In this document: one piece after another, positions 39,443 through 47,741 of the stretch | How positions within the stretch are numbered: position 1 is the stretch's first letter | How the letters are laid out: each line of letters starts with the position of its first letter | Source of the DNA: Pseudomonadota bacterium | GTDB lineage: Bacteria > Pseudomonadota > Gammaproteobacteria > Steroidobacterales > Steroidobacteraceae | DNA length: 49,125 bases | Assembly: GCA_021792555.1 (NCBI GenBank) | Contig: JAJYUL010000028.1 | Coordinates: 1 to 49,125, forward strand | Direction of reading: 5' to 3' | Made by a program: the position numbers and the translations under genes | The notes under the pieces: model-generated | Seen by the model: only the letters and a program-made list of their open reading frames with translations | Database searches by the model: none | What the model was told of the DNA's origin: nothing

Positions 39443-40876
39443 ATGAATAGCAGCAAACAATCGAGAGCCCGGCGCGTGTTCGGCTGGTTCGACGACCGCT
39501 TGCCGATTTCCTCCCTGTGGCGCAGCCAGCTGACCCGCTATCCCGCGCCGAAAAACTTCAACCTCTGGTACTTCTTCGGCTCGCTGGCGATGCTGGTTCT
39601 GGTACTGCAGCTCGCCACCGGACTGTTCCTCGCGATCCACTACCAACCCAACCCGCACCTCGCGTACTGGTCGGTGCTGCGCGGCATCCAGCGCGACTCG
39701 CGCTGGGGCTGGCTGATCCGCGACATGCACATCGTGGGGGCGTCGGCGTTCTTCCTGCTCGTCTACCTGCACATGTATCGCGGCATCATGTACGGATCGT
39801 ACAAGAAGCCGCGCGAGCTGCTGTGGCTGGTCGGCATCTTCATCTACCTGGCGCTCGCCGCCGAGGCGTTTCTCGGCTACCTGCTGCCGTGGGGCCAGAT
39901 GTCCTACTGGGGCTCGGCCGTGGTGACGAATTTCGTCACCGCCGTGCCGGTCATCGGCAAGCCGATCGCGACCTGGCTGCGCGGCTCGTTCGTGGTCGGT
40001 CTGCCGACGCTCAACCGCTTCTTCGTGTTTCACGTGTTCCTGATGCCGGTGCTGCTGCTGGCGCTCGTGCTCGTGCACATGATCGCGCTGCACCACGTCG
40101 GCTCGAACAACCCCGATGGCGTCGAAATCCACGAAAACGTCAACGAATCCGGCTGGCCGCGCGACGGCATTCCCTTTCATCCGTATTACACGGTGAAGGA
40201 TCTGTTCGGCGTCAGCGTGTTCTTCGTGGTCTTTTTCTGGTTCGTCTTCTACAACCCGGGCGGCTGGGGGCTGCTGCTCGATAAGCTCAATTACACCCCG
40301 GCGAACATTCTGCACACGCCGGCGGACATCCATCCGCTCTGGTTCTTCCTGCCTTTCTACGCGATGCTGCGCGGCGTGCCGGACAAGCTGTACGGCATCA
40401 TGGCGTTCGGCGGATCGTTCGCGCTGCTGGCGTGTCTGCCGCTGCTTGACCGCAATCCTGTGCGGTCGATCCGCTATCGCTCGGTGCTTTACAAAATAGA
40501 CATCCTGATGATGGCGTTCTCGTTCCTGTGGCTCGGTCTCATCGCGCACGGGTTCGCGACGGAGCACAACATGGTGTACGGACTGCACGTCACCGAGGTG
40601 TTCTACTCGACCTTCCTGCTTCTGCCGTTCTTCAACCGGGAGCGCTCCACGCGCGCCAAGGTCATCTGGCTGGTGGCGGCGGAGGCGGTGGTGTGGCTGA
40701 TCGACCTGTGGATGTATTCCATTCACGCGCACGGCTGGGACCTGATGCTGCTGACGGACTGGATCCCGACGCTGTATCTGCTGCTGCTGTTCGGGCTGGC
40801 GATCGGCTTCCCCGCGCTCACGCGCGATGCGCAGAAGCTGCCCGAGCGGCTCACCGCCGGCGGCATTTTCCACTGA
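39443..40876 (+). CDS. petB: Ubiquinol-cytochrome c reductase, cytochrome b subunit
   Basis: A 477-residue cytochrome b with eight or more membrane helices. The haem-ligand histidines are in MHIVGASAFFLLVYLHMYRG and FHVFLMPVLLLALVLVHMIALHH, cut here to the key His residues. LLPWGQMSYWGSAVVTNF forms part of the Qo pocket. The Qo motif that is PEWY in most organisms reads P298-L-W-F301 in DIHPLWFFLPFYAMLR, so the glutamate is missing. The start at 39443 fits the family N-terminus; the frame continues to 38996 but is antisense-like there. It is 86 bases after the c4 gene. Confidence 0.95.
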   Translation: MNSSKQSRARRVFGWFDDRLPISSLWRSQLTRYPAPKNFNLWYFFGSLAMLVLVLQLATGLFLAIHYQPNPHLAYWSVLRGIQRDSRWGWLIRDMHIVGASAFFLLVYLHMYRGIMYGSYKKPRELLWLVGIFIYLALAAEAFLGYLLPWGQMSYWGSAVVTNFVTAVPVIGKPIATWLRGSFVVGLPTLNRFFVFHVFLMPVLLLALVLVHMIALHHVGSNNPDGVEIHENVNESGWPRDGIPFHPYYTVKDLFGVSVFFVVFFWFVFYNPGGWGLLLDKLNYTPANILHTPADIHPLWFFLPFYAMLRGVPDKLYGIMAFGGSFALLACLPLLDRNPVRSIRYRSVLYKIDILMMAFSFLWLGLIAHGFATEHNMVYGLHVTEVFYSTFLLLPFFNRERSTRAKVIWLVAAEAVVWLIDLWMYSIHAHGWDLMLLTDWIPTLYLLLLFGLAIGFPALTRDAQKLPERLTAGGIFH

Positions 40877-40958
40877 GCGCGGTCGGCGACTGGAGTTGCG
40901 CATGTCAGCGTTCGACAACGGTAGAACACACTCGAAATCATCTCGGCAGGATCAAGCA

Positions 40959-41771
40959 ATGACGAAGCAGAATGCACCGCGTGGGAATCATCCGGTCTTG
41001 CTTGCGCTTCTCGTCGGGCTGCTCGCCGGGTTCGGCGGACTGGCGCGGGCCTCGGTGGCGACGACCAAGCCGCCGCTCAGGCCCATCACGGTCAACTTGC
41101 AGGACAAGTCGGCGCTGCAGAACGGGGCGCTCTATACGCTGCACATGTGCGTTGCCTGTCATTCGCTGCAGGGCGTGCGCTACAGCTCGCTGCCGAAGAT
41201 GCTCGGCATGAACCGGGTTGAGTTCGAGAAGGTGATCGGGACGAATGGCAAGCATTACCACGACACGATCACGAGCACGATGCCGCCTGCGATCATCAAC
41301 GCCTTCGTGAAGATCCTGCCGCCGGATCTGACGGATATCGCCCGGCGCCGCTCGCCCGCCTGGTTGTACACGTACCTGACCTCGTTCTACGTCGATCCGT
41401 CTCGGCCGAGCGGGGTGAACAACACCGTGCGGTACAACGTGGCGATGCCGGACGTGTTCGCGCCGATGCAGGGGCTGCAGAAACCGGTCATGGTGCAGGG
41501 TCTGCGCTTCGGCAGTCCCGCGCAGGTGGCGATCGGGGTCAAGCCCTTGACGCAGGGCAGCATGACGCAGGCGCAGTTCGATCGGACCGCCCGGGATATC
41601 GTGTACTTTCTCTATGCGGTTGCCCACCCGCATCAGCAGGAGCGGGCTCGCCTGGGACCGTGGATCATCGGGCTGTTCCTCGTGCTCTCGGTGCTCACGT
41701 TCCTCATTTACAAACTCTACTGGCGTCGCGTCATCACCGGCGAGGAGCGGTGGTGGCGAGTCGGCAAGTGA
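40959..41771 (+). CDS. petC: Ubiquinol-cytochrome c reductase, cytochrome c1 subunit
   Basis: A 270-residue cytochrome c1. The signal/anchor start (HPVLLALLVGLLAGFGGLA) is followed by the haem site CVACH in HMCVACHSLQGVRYSSL. The axial Met is likely in the RYNVAMPDVF region, and a C-terminal membrane anchor (WIIGLFLVLSVLTFLIYKLYW) ends in basic residues. These features are all typical of the family. AGG eight bases upstream supports the ATG at 40959; ATG 40902 is an alternative. The stop overlaps the start of the next gene by one base, so the two are coupled. Confidence 0.93.
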   Translation: MTKQNAPRGNHPVLLALLVGLLAGFGGLARASVATTKPPLRPITVNLQDKSALQNGALYTLHMCVACHSLQGVRYSSLPKMLGMNRVEFEKVIGTNGKHYHDTITSTMPPAIINAFVKILPPDLTDIARRRSPAWLYTYLTSFYVDPSRPSGVNNTVRYNVAMPDVFAPMQGLQKPVMVQGLRFGSPAQVAIGVKPLTQGSMTQAQFDRTARDIVYFLYAVAHPHQQERARLGPWIIGLFLVLSVLTFLIYKLYWRRVITGEERWWRVGK

Positions 41772-42127
41772 TGCACACGCTCGCCACTCAGGGCGCCGGG
41801 GCGCTGGCGGGCGGCGGGGAGGAGACGCGCCGCTCATGGCACGCGTATGCGGCGCTCGCCCTCGGCGCGGTGCTGTTCGTCTTTACGATCTGGTACGAGG
41901 TCTACGGTGACACGCGCAAGGACGCTGAAGCATGGGGCGATCCGGTCCTGCAGAGCCACCGGCAATGGCGCCTGCGCACCGCGTTTTTGTTCCTCGTGTG
42001 GTCGATCCTGGCCGGCTTTTGCGTTCCGTTCGGCTTCGGCGGGCTCGTGTTCGTGCCGGTGTGGCTCTGGTACGTCTACCGTGTGAGCAGGGGCGCTTTC
42101 CTGTTCGCGAGACAGCGCGTGATCTGA
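41771..42127 (+). CDS. Small two-helix membrane protein coupled to petC
   Basis: A 118-residue protein with two membrane segments, YAALALGAVLFVFTIWYEVYG and FLFLVWSILAGFCVPFGFGGL, and a third short hydrophobic stretch (VFVPVWLWYVYRV). Its ATG at 41771 uses the last base of the petC stop codon (TGATG), so it is translated with cytochrome c1. Such coupling suggests a subunit or assembly factor of the bc1 complex. I do not recognise the family, and no redox motif is present (one Cys only). Confidence 0.75.
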   Translation: MHTLATQGAGALAGGGEETRRSWHAYAALALGAVLFVFTIWYEVYGDTRKDAEAWGDPVLQSHRQWRLRTAFLFLVWSILAGFCVPFGFGGLVFVPVWLWYVYRVSRGAFLFARQRVI

Positions 42128-42289
42128 CCCGCAGCCGCTCTGCCGCGTTGCGGCCCGGCCGCGCGGCGGCTGGCGAGCGGCGGCCCCGGCAGTCCGAGGC
42201 GCGGCGCTGTGGTGAGTACATATTGTCCCCGGGGCAGGCGCGGATCGATAAGAGAAGCTCCTTTTTCACCCCGCGCGAGGACAAGCTGT

Positions 42290-42688
42290 ATGTCCGCTGT
42301 CCAATCAGGCATGACGTATCGGCACTTCGAAAACGTTTTGCGGGCGCGCTTGAGCGTCTTGCGTGCGGACATCGCCGAGGCATTGCGCCGCGCGGATCAG
42401 GAGAGCTACGGTGAGCTTGCCGGCCAGGTCCACGATGTCGATGAGGAGTCGCTGGCGGATCTGCTCACCGATGTGAATCTCGCCGAAATCTCGCGCGAGG
42501 TCGAGGAGGTGGGCGACATCGATGCGGCCCTGCGGCGCATTGCCGAGCGCACGTACGGAGTGTGCATCGACTGCGGCGAGCCGATCGATCTGGGACGGCT
42601 CGAGGCGTACCCGACCGCCAAGCGCTGTCTCGCGTGCCAGCGGGATCATGAAGCCCAGCCCGCCCGCAGGCCGCCGCCGAAGCTGTAG
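42290..42688 (+). CDS. DksA/TraR-family zinc-finger regulator (YbiI-like)
   Basis: A 132-residue protein. An N-terminal helical part forms a coiled coil (ENVLRARLSVLRADIAEAL), and the C-terminal zinc finger is CIDCGEPI with CLACQRD (CxxC-17-CxxC). Members bind the secondary channel of RNA polymerase and alter initiation, some together with ppGpp. An acidic stretch HDVDEESLADLL lies at about the position of the DksA tip. GAGG lies about nine bases before the ATG at 42290. It follows the bc1 operon by 160 bases on the same strand. Confidence 0.88.
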   Translation: MSAVQSGMTYRHFENVLRARLSVLRADIAEALRRADQESYGELAGQVHDVDEESLADLLTDVNLAEISREVEEVGDIDAALRRIAERTYGVCIDCGEPIDLGRLEAYPTAKRCLACQRDHEAQPARRPPPKL

Positions 42689-42739
42689 CGGATGCCGTGC
42701 GCGGTTGCTGGGCGCGGCGGAGTAGTTCAGCCGCGAGCT

Positions 42740-43249
42740 TCAGCGACGCCGCGCTCGCGCAGCGCGGCCGGTCGAGCGTGCGCCGGCGGCCCTGGGCGCA
42801 CGGGTGCGCGCAACGCCTTCGCGGCGAGCCTGGGTGCCCACCAGCTGGGCAAGAGCGCCGAGCTCCTCGGCGACGATCGGCAGCAGGTCATCGAGCGAGA
42901 CGATACCGACCAGATCGCCTCCGCCGTTGACCACCGGTGCCCGGCGCACCCCGCGCTGGCGCAGCAGGTCGATGGCCTCGCCGATCCCGGTGCCTTGGGG
43001 AATCGTCAGCGGGTCGCTCGTCATCACGTCACGGATCGTGAGGTTGGCAAGGCCTTTCTTCAGCAAGACCTGTCCGCGCATGACATCCCGGTCGGTGACG
43101 ATCCCGACGGGCCGCACCCGCTTCGGCTCGGCCTTGACGATTACGAGCGCGCCGACGTGCCGCTTGACCATCTCCGCCACGGCACTCTCCAGAGGCTCCT
43201 CGGGAGTGTAGATGTACACCTCCCGGCTGCAGACCTCTCCGATTTTCAT
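42740..43249 (-). CDS. CBS-pair protein (paralogue 3)
   Basis: A 169-residue two-CBS protein: MKIGEVCSREVYIYTPEEPL, VGIVTDRDVMRGQV, RQRGVRRAPVVNGGGDLVG and GIVSLDDLLPIVAEELGALAQLV. A basic Ala/Arg-rich tail of about 30 residues follows, absent from paralogues 1 and 2. The body is strongly similar to paralogue 2. GAGGAGG ends about seven bases before the ATG at 43249. It is the last of four minus-strand genes (DUF2267, THUMP, hemerythrin, CBS). Confidence 0.88.
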   Translation of the reverse strand: MKIGEVCSREVYIYTPEEPLESAVAEMVKRHVGALVIVKAEPKRVRPVGIVTDRDVMRGQVLLKKGLANLTIRDVMTSDPLTIPQGTGIGEAIDLLRQRGVRRAPVVNGGGDLVGIVSLDDLLPIVAEELGALAQLVGTQARREGVARTRAPRAAGARSTGRAARARRR

Positions 43250-43403
43250 CTCGGGTCCTCCTCGCACACAGCGATTCGGCGCGCGTGAGCGCAATGCCTG
43301 CCGCGCCATTGCCGAGGATGCGAGATCGCACCGCGGGCGCGCCATTGGGGAATACCGCTAGCGCGGGCCATGAGTCCGCCCGCGCCGCGGCGTCTTTCTC
43401 GCG

Positions 43404-43808
43404 TTACTGGATTCCCTTGGCGCGCAGGAACTGCGAGTACTTCTGATCGTCCTTCATGATGTGCTCGGTCAGCCACTTCTTCAGGAAGCTGAACGTCTTG
43501 ATCGAAATCGGCGCACCGCCCTCGAGCTGCTTCTGCAGCTCGCGGATCTGCGTGACCAGGCTCGCATGGGAGCTCTGGTGCGTCGCCGCATCCGGATATG
43601 CGTACTGCTTGAACAGACGCTCCTCGTAGGAGAAGTGCGTCACGGTGTAGTCGGCAAGATCACCGAGGATCTTGCGCATGACGCCGTTCGCCTTGCCGAC
43701 CTGCATGGAGTCGTAGAGATTGTTGATGATGCCGACCAGGTTTTTGTGCTGCGCGTCCACGGACGGAATGTGCACGGACAGATCGTCGGTCCAGGAGATG
43801 AATGACAT
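43404..43808 (-). CDS. Bacteriohemerythrin
   Basis: A 134-residue single-domain hemerythrin. The di-iron ligands are all visible: H21 (VDAQHKNLV), H58 and E62 (THFSYEERLF), H77 and H81 (THQSSHASL), H116 and an Asp at 120-121 (EHIMKDDQ). The four-helix bundle binds oxygen reversibly and serves in oxygen storage, sensing or delivery to membrane enzymes. CGGAG lies about nine bases before the ATG at 43808. It stands 155 bases before the CBS gene and 175 bases after the THUMP gene. Confidence 0.93.
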   Translation of the reverse strand: MSFISWTDDLSVHIPSVDAQHKNLVGIINNLYDSMQVGKANGVMRKILGDLADYTVTHFSYEERLFKQYAYPDAATHQSSHASLVTQIRELQKQLEGGAPISIKTFSFLKKWLTEHIMKDDQKYSQFLRAKGIQ

Positions 43809-43983
43809 CGAAATGCGCTCCGGTGTTTGAGAGTAGTTTGTCGGTGTGCACCCGCCGGAGAGTTTGGCCGCTGCGCACGGCTGAAGTCTGAGCAACAGGT
43901 CTCCTCCGCGCCTCGCGCCGGTTTCATGGTGATGACATTTGTCGTGTTTCGACGATTTCGTGCACGGGGGCGGTCCGGGCCGA

Positions 43984-44538
43984 TCAATCGGAGCGGGCGC
44001 CCGGCGGGGACGCTGCGGGTGAGGGTGATGACTGCCCGCGGCGCGCGGAGAAGACATCCCCGGGGCGCAGGATCGAGACCGCGGTCTTTCTGCCCAGAAC
44101 GTCGATGCGGATCAATTTGTCGGGGTGCGCCAGATCGACTTTGCGGTCGATGGCGGGGGCGAGCCGAGCAATGATCTCGTGCGTGTGGTACCTGTCCCAG
44201 CGGTGCCGGGCCACCTGCAGGCCCCAGCGCTCGCTGGCGCCGATCTGCGCGCGAATCCGCTCTTCGAGCAGTGCGCGTATTCGGTCCAGGTCCGTCGCGC
44301 ACCAGTAGTCTACGGGCGCCCACTTGATTGCGAACTCGAACGGATAGCCCTCCTGGTCGAGGCGCCGGCATCCGCGGACGATTTCCCGCGCATCGCGCAC
44401 AGTGCGCGCCAGCGCGATGCCATCGACGCTCGTGCGCTCGACCTCGCCGTGCTCCTCGCCAAGCCGGCGCAGCACGTGGAAGATTTCCGCTCTGGCGCGC
44501 CCATAGCGTCCGCAGTCGTAGGAGACGAGCAGGTCCAT
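43984..44538 (-). CDS. Stand-alone THUMP-domain protein
   Basis: A 184-residue protein. The N-terminal MDLLVSYDCGRYGRARAEIFHVLRRLGE matches the start of Tan1-like THUMP proteins. The C-terminal part, IARLAPAIDRKVDLAHPDKLIRIDVLG, matches the THUMP core (RVDLxxPDxxIRIDVxG), followed by AVSILRPGDVFS. THUMP domains bind RNA, usually tRNA, next to a modification enzyme; here no catalytic domain is attached. A role in tRNA modification with a separate enzyme is inferred. A flexible serine/proline-rich tail ends the protein. Confidence 0.75.
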   Translation of the reverse strand: MDLLVSYDCGRYGRARAEIFHVLRRLGEEHGEVERTSVDGIALARTVRDAREIVRGCRRLDQEGYPFEFAIKWAPVDYWCATDLDRIRALLEERIRAQIGASERWGLQVARHRWDRYHTHEIIARLAPAIDRKVDLAHPDKLIRIDVLGRKTAVSILRPGDVFSARRGQSSPSPAASPPGARSD

Positions 44539-44628
44539 CGGGCCGGCCGCGCAGCCGTCAGGCGATCGGCAGCGGCGTGCGAGGCTCGTTCCGGCCGGGC
44601 GGAGCGCCCTGGCGGCGGCTGAGCGGCC

Positions 44629-45063
44629 TCAGGCCGGGTAATCCCATAGATCGCGAATGTCCGCCGGGAGCTGATCCTTGACATGCTGCAGCTCCCCGCG
44701 ACTGATGTGGCGCGTCAGGACGCGGAAGACCGCGCGAGCGGCGCCTTCCCGCTCGGCGTCCGGCAGTGCCGGGTACAACTGCTTCAGGTGCTGCAGGAAC
44801 TCGCTCTTGTGGCGCATTTTCGGCGGTTGCGCGGAGGGGCGCCATCCGTCGAAGTAGAAGCCTCTGACGAGCATGGGAAGCTGCGCACCGAGATCTGCAG
44901 CCTCGCCCACGGTCAGGCGATCGCGCAGGGTGTGCAGGACGGCACGCAATACCGAGTAGGCCTGTTGCGGATGGGAGCTGCCGAGCTCCTGCATCAAATC
45001 CTGCAGCCACTCGCCTGTCTTCTCCAGCGTTTCCGTGAACAATTCGGCAGTTGTCGGATGCAT
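44629..45063 (-). CDS. DUF2267 protein
   Basis: A 144-residue helical protein in the DUF2267 family: FTETLEKTGEWLQDLMQEL, QQAYSVLRAVLHTLRDRLTVGEAADLGAQLP with LVRGFYFDGW, and ARAVFRVLTRHISRGELQHV with LPADIRDLW. These proteins often occur beside universal stress proteins, CBS proteins and other stress genes; the biochemical role is unknown. A GGGAG ribosome site lies seven bases before the ATG at 45063. It is the first of the minus-strand run and is divergent from the USP gene. Confidence 0.88.
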   Translation of the reverse strand: MHPTTAELFTETLEKTGEWLQDLMQELGSSHPQQAYSVLRAVLHTLRDRLTVGEAADLGAQLPMLVRGFYFDGWRPSAQPPKMRHKSEFLQHLKQLYPALPDAEREGAARAVFRVLTRHISRGELQHVKDQLPADIRDLWDYPA

Positions 45064-45303
45064 CGCAGACTCCCGTGAGCGGATCCCCACCGACCCTGAG
45101 GTTCTCTTTTACCGGCGCGTCCGGTTCATCGCAGTGCGGAGCTATACCTACTGCGAGCCGCCCGGATCGGCCGCTGCGTTCGGCGTCTGGCGGCGATTGG
45201 AGGCGGCGCGCCGGGCAGCGAGTCGCCAAGACCACGGTGTGGACGGGGCAACCGGCCCGTCATGCGTATGAGCCCGGATAGGTGGCGCGCTCCGGGGAGC
45301 GAG

Positions 45304-45325
45304 ACAATCCTCCCGCAGCGATTGT
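45304..45325. promoter_or_regulatory. Inverted repeat ACAATC-N10-GATTGT before the USP gene
   Basis: Perfect six-base arms ACAATC (45304-45309) and GATTGT (45320-45325) end 12 bases before the USP start codon and just ahead of its GGAGG. It could be an operator for a dimeric regulator, or an mRNA hairpin that covers the ribosome site region. It does not fit the FNR consensus. Confidence 0.35.
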
Positions 45326-45337
45326 GCGGAGGGATTT

Positions 45338-46237
45338 ATGAATATTCTTCTGGGAGTCGATGGCTCCAGGTACACCCTAGCAGCGACGCGCATGATCTGC
45401 GATTGCCTGGCTCAGCCCGGCCGGCACGTGGACGTGCTGCATGTGCTGCCGCTGAGCGTCCGGGAGGCATCCTCAGCGCCGCGGCACGAGCCCGAGACTG
45501 TGCGTGTCCCGCCGGTGACGCGGGCGTTGCTTGACCGCGTGGAACGGCGACTGCGCTCCAGGGGATTCTCGGTCACTTGCCACGTGCGGCGCGGGGAGCC
45601 GGCGCGGGTCCTGCCGGAGATGGCGGGGAGAGGCCGCTTCGAACTGGTGGTGCTCGGGGCGAAAGGGCGCGCGGACAATCCCTACCTGCCGACGGGCAGC
45701 GTCGCCCTGGCGGTGCTCGAGCGGCACATCAGCGCGAGCGTCCTTCTGGTGCGCGAGCGTGAGGCGAAGCGGGAAAAAGCGCTGACGGCCCGCAAGCGGC
45801 TCTTTCCGGTGCTCTTCCCGGTCGACGGCTCGGCATCGATTGAAGAGGTGGCAGAGCGCTTCTATCGGCTCTTTCACGTGCCGGCGCTGCAACCGACGGT
45901 GGTCGCCGTGGCCGAGCCGCCGCAAGGCGGCGTGCTGGCGCAGTTGCAAGCGCAGGACCGCAGAGGGCTGCTCGGCAGGATACAAGCGGCCGCCCGGGCG
46001 TGGGCGAAGGAGGCAAAGCCTCTGCTGACACGGCCAGGCGTACGGCCGCAGATTAGGATCGTGCAGGGCCCGGCGGTCAAGGCGCTCATCGACGAGGCTC
46101 GTCGCGACGCAGCGCAAGTGGTGGTGTTGGGTTCCCGCGGCGTACGCAGTCCGTCAGGGCCGCCGCTCGGCAGCGTCGCACTGCAGGTCGCGCGGTACGC
46201 GCCGTGTTCGGTTCTGCTCGTGCGGGATTTGCGCTGA
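45338..46237 (+). CDS. Tandem universal stress protein
   Basis: A 299-residue protein made of two UspA domains. The first (about 1-140) starts MNILLGVDGS and has the ATP loop GAKGRADNPYLPTGSVA; the second (about 155-299) starts with LFPVDGSASIEE and has GSRGVRSPSGPPLGSVA. Both keep the G-x2-G-x9-10-G-S pattern, so both could bind ATP. Family members help survival under oxygen limitation and other stress. GGAGG lies about five bases before the ATG. It is divergent from the DUF2267-THUMP-hemerythrin-CBS run. Confidence 0.92.
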   Translation: MNILLGVDGSRYTLAATRMICDCLAQPGRHVDVLHVLPLSVREASSAPRHEPETVRVPPVTRALLDRVERRLRSRGFSVTCHVRRGEPARVLPEMAGRGRFELVVLGAKGRADNPYLPTGSVALAVLERHISASVLLVREREAKREKALTARKRLFPVLFPVDGSASIEEVAERFYRLFHVPALQPTVVAVAEPPQGGVLAQLQAQDRRGLLGRIQAAARAWAKEAKPLLTRPGVRPQIRIVQGPAVKALIDEARRDAAQVVVLGSRGVRSPSGPPLGSVALQVARYAPCSVLLVRDLR

Positions 46238-46404
46238 GGCCACCTGAGAGCCGGGGACTGCACCGGGGCTGCCGCGCAGAGCGCACGAGCGGTCCTTTGC
46301 TCGCGCTCGGGATTGCCTGCCTCATTACAGCCGGAGGAAGGCCCGTGACGGAGTGATGAAACGGTGCTCCCGGCACCGACAGCGTGTCCCGCGGCTCGGG
46401 TCGA

Positions 46405-47739
46405 TCAGCGGCTCTTTTGATCGACTGCGCGGGTCAGCGCCTGAAGCGCCGGGGCGACCGTCACCGGATAGGCTGCGGCCGTGCTGAGCGGCCGCAGAGT
46501 GTCGGGTAACCGCGCGAGTTCGGCGCTGGCATGGCCGCGCACGGCCTGTAACGGTGGCGAGGGTGCCAGGCGCCGGCCGGCGCGCATCACCGGCACGAGC
46601 AACGGGCTGCCCGGCGGCGCGTCGTCCTCGAGGGTCAGCGTATCGCCGGCCATCCGCCCGTCGGCGTCAAGCTGCCGGAATACCTGCTTGCGGCCGGGCC
46701 AGGTTGCCTTGCCCTCGGAGCGCTTGCGGCGCGCCGCGCCGGCGTACTCCTGCAGCTTGTAAACGCAATCCAGGTAGGGCCGGTCGGCGGAGGTGTTCAT
46801 CCGGGTGCCGACACCGAAGCCGTCGATGGGCGCGCCCGCGGCGAGCAACTGCTCGACGGAGGATTCGTCCAGGCTGCCGCTGACGAAGATGCTCACCCCG
46901 CTCAGGCCGCCGGCATCGAGGATGGCCCGCACCCGCCGCGCGTGCTCGGCCAGATCGCCGCTGTCGAGGCGCACAGCCTGGATCGTGATGCCGTCGGCGG
47001 AGAGCTTCCGGGCGAGCGGCACGACGGTCCGTGCGGCCGCTTCGGTGTCGTAGGTGTCGAGCAACAGGGTATTGGCCCTGGGGTGGGAGCGGGCAAAGTG
47101 CTCGAATGCGGCCGTTTCATCCGTGTGCGCCTGAATGAACGAGTGTGCCATGGTCCCGTACATCGGGATGTCCCAGCGCATCGCGGCCAGAACGTTGGAA
47201 CTGCCGTCGAATCCGGCCAGATAGCTTGCGCGGGCGGAGAGCAGGGCCGCTTCGGCGCCGTGTGCCCGGCGCAGCCCGAAATCGACCAGCAGCCGATCCG
47301 CTGCCGCGAGGCGCACCCGGGCGGCCTTGCTGGCCACGAGGGTCTGGAACTGCAGCAGGTTGATGAGTCGGGTTTCGACCAGCTGCGCCTCGCGCAGTGG
47401 CGCGATGACGCGCAGAATCGGTTCGTTGGCGAAGAATACGGTGCCCTCGGGCATCGCGGCCACTTCGCCGGTAAAGCGCAGCTCGGCCAGCGAGGCAACG
47501 AAGCCGGGGCTGAATCGGCCGCAGCGCTCGAGCCAGGCCAGCTCCTCGTCACTGAATCGCAGCGACTCGAGGTAATCGAGCGCCTGTTGCAGTCCGGCCG
47601 CCACGAGGAAGCTGCGTCCCGCGGGCAGTTCGCGCACGAAGAACTCGAACACCGCGGTGTCGTTCATGCCCTGATCGAAATAGGCCTGCAGCATGGTCAG
47701 CTGATACAGGTCCGTCAGCAGTGCTCCGGTCTCTCCCAT
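46405..47739 (-). CDS. pncB: Nicotinate phosphoribosyltransferase
   Basis: A 444-residue enzyme that makes nicotinate mononucleotide from nicotinate and PRPP, the entry of the Preiss-Handler NAD salvage route. Family segments include LLTDLYQLTMLQAYF, FFVRELPAGRSFLVAAG, GSSNVLAAM, HSFIQAHTDETAAF, VRLDSGDLAEHAR and FVSGSLDESSVEQLL. AAGGA stands about eight bases before the ATG at 47739, which comes two bases after the pncA stop; the two genes are a translationally linked pair. Confidence 0.94.
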   Translation of the reverse strand: MGETGALLTDLYQLTMLQAYFDQGMNDTAVFEFFVRELPAGRSFLVAAGLQQALDYLESLRFSDEELAWLERCGRFSPGFVASLAELRFTGEVAAMPEGTVFFANEPILRVIAPLREAQLVETRLINLLQFQTLVASKAARVRLAAADRLLVDFGLRRAHGAEAALLSARASYLAGFDGSSNVLAAMRWDIPMYGTMAHSFIQAHTDETAAFEHFARSHPRANTLLLDTYDTEAAARTVVPLARKLSADGITIQAVRLDSGDLAEHARRVRAILDAGGLSGVSIFVSGSLDESSVEQLLAAGAPIDGFGVGTRMNTSADRPYLDCVYKLQEYAGAARRKRSEGKATWPGRKQVFRQLDADGRMAGDTLTLEDDAPPGSPLLVPVMRAGRRLAPSPPLQAVRGHASAELARLPDTLRPLSTAAAYPVTVAPALQALTRAVDQKSR

Positions 47740-47741
47740 GA

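Noticed and set aside
39413-40918. Long minus-strand open frame (501 codons) opposite petB
   Set aside because: Antisense shadow of a strongly conserved cytochrome b gene, with highly charged low-information sequence.
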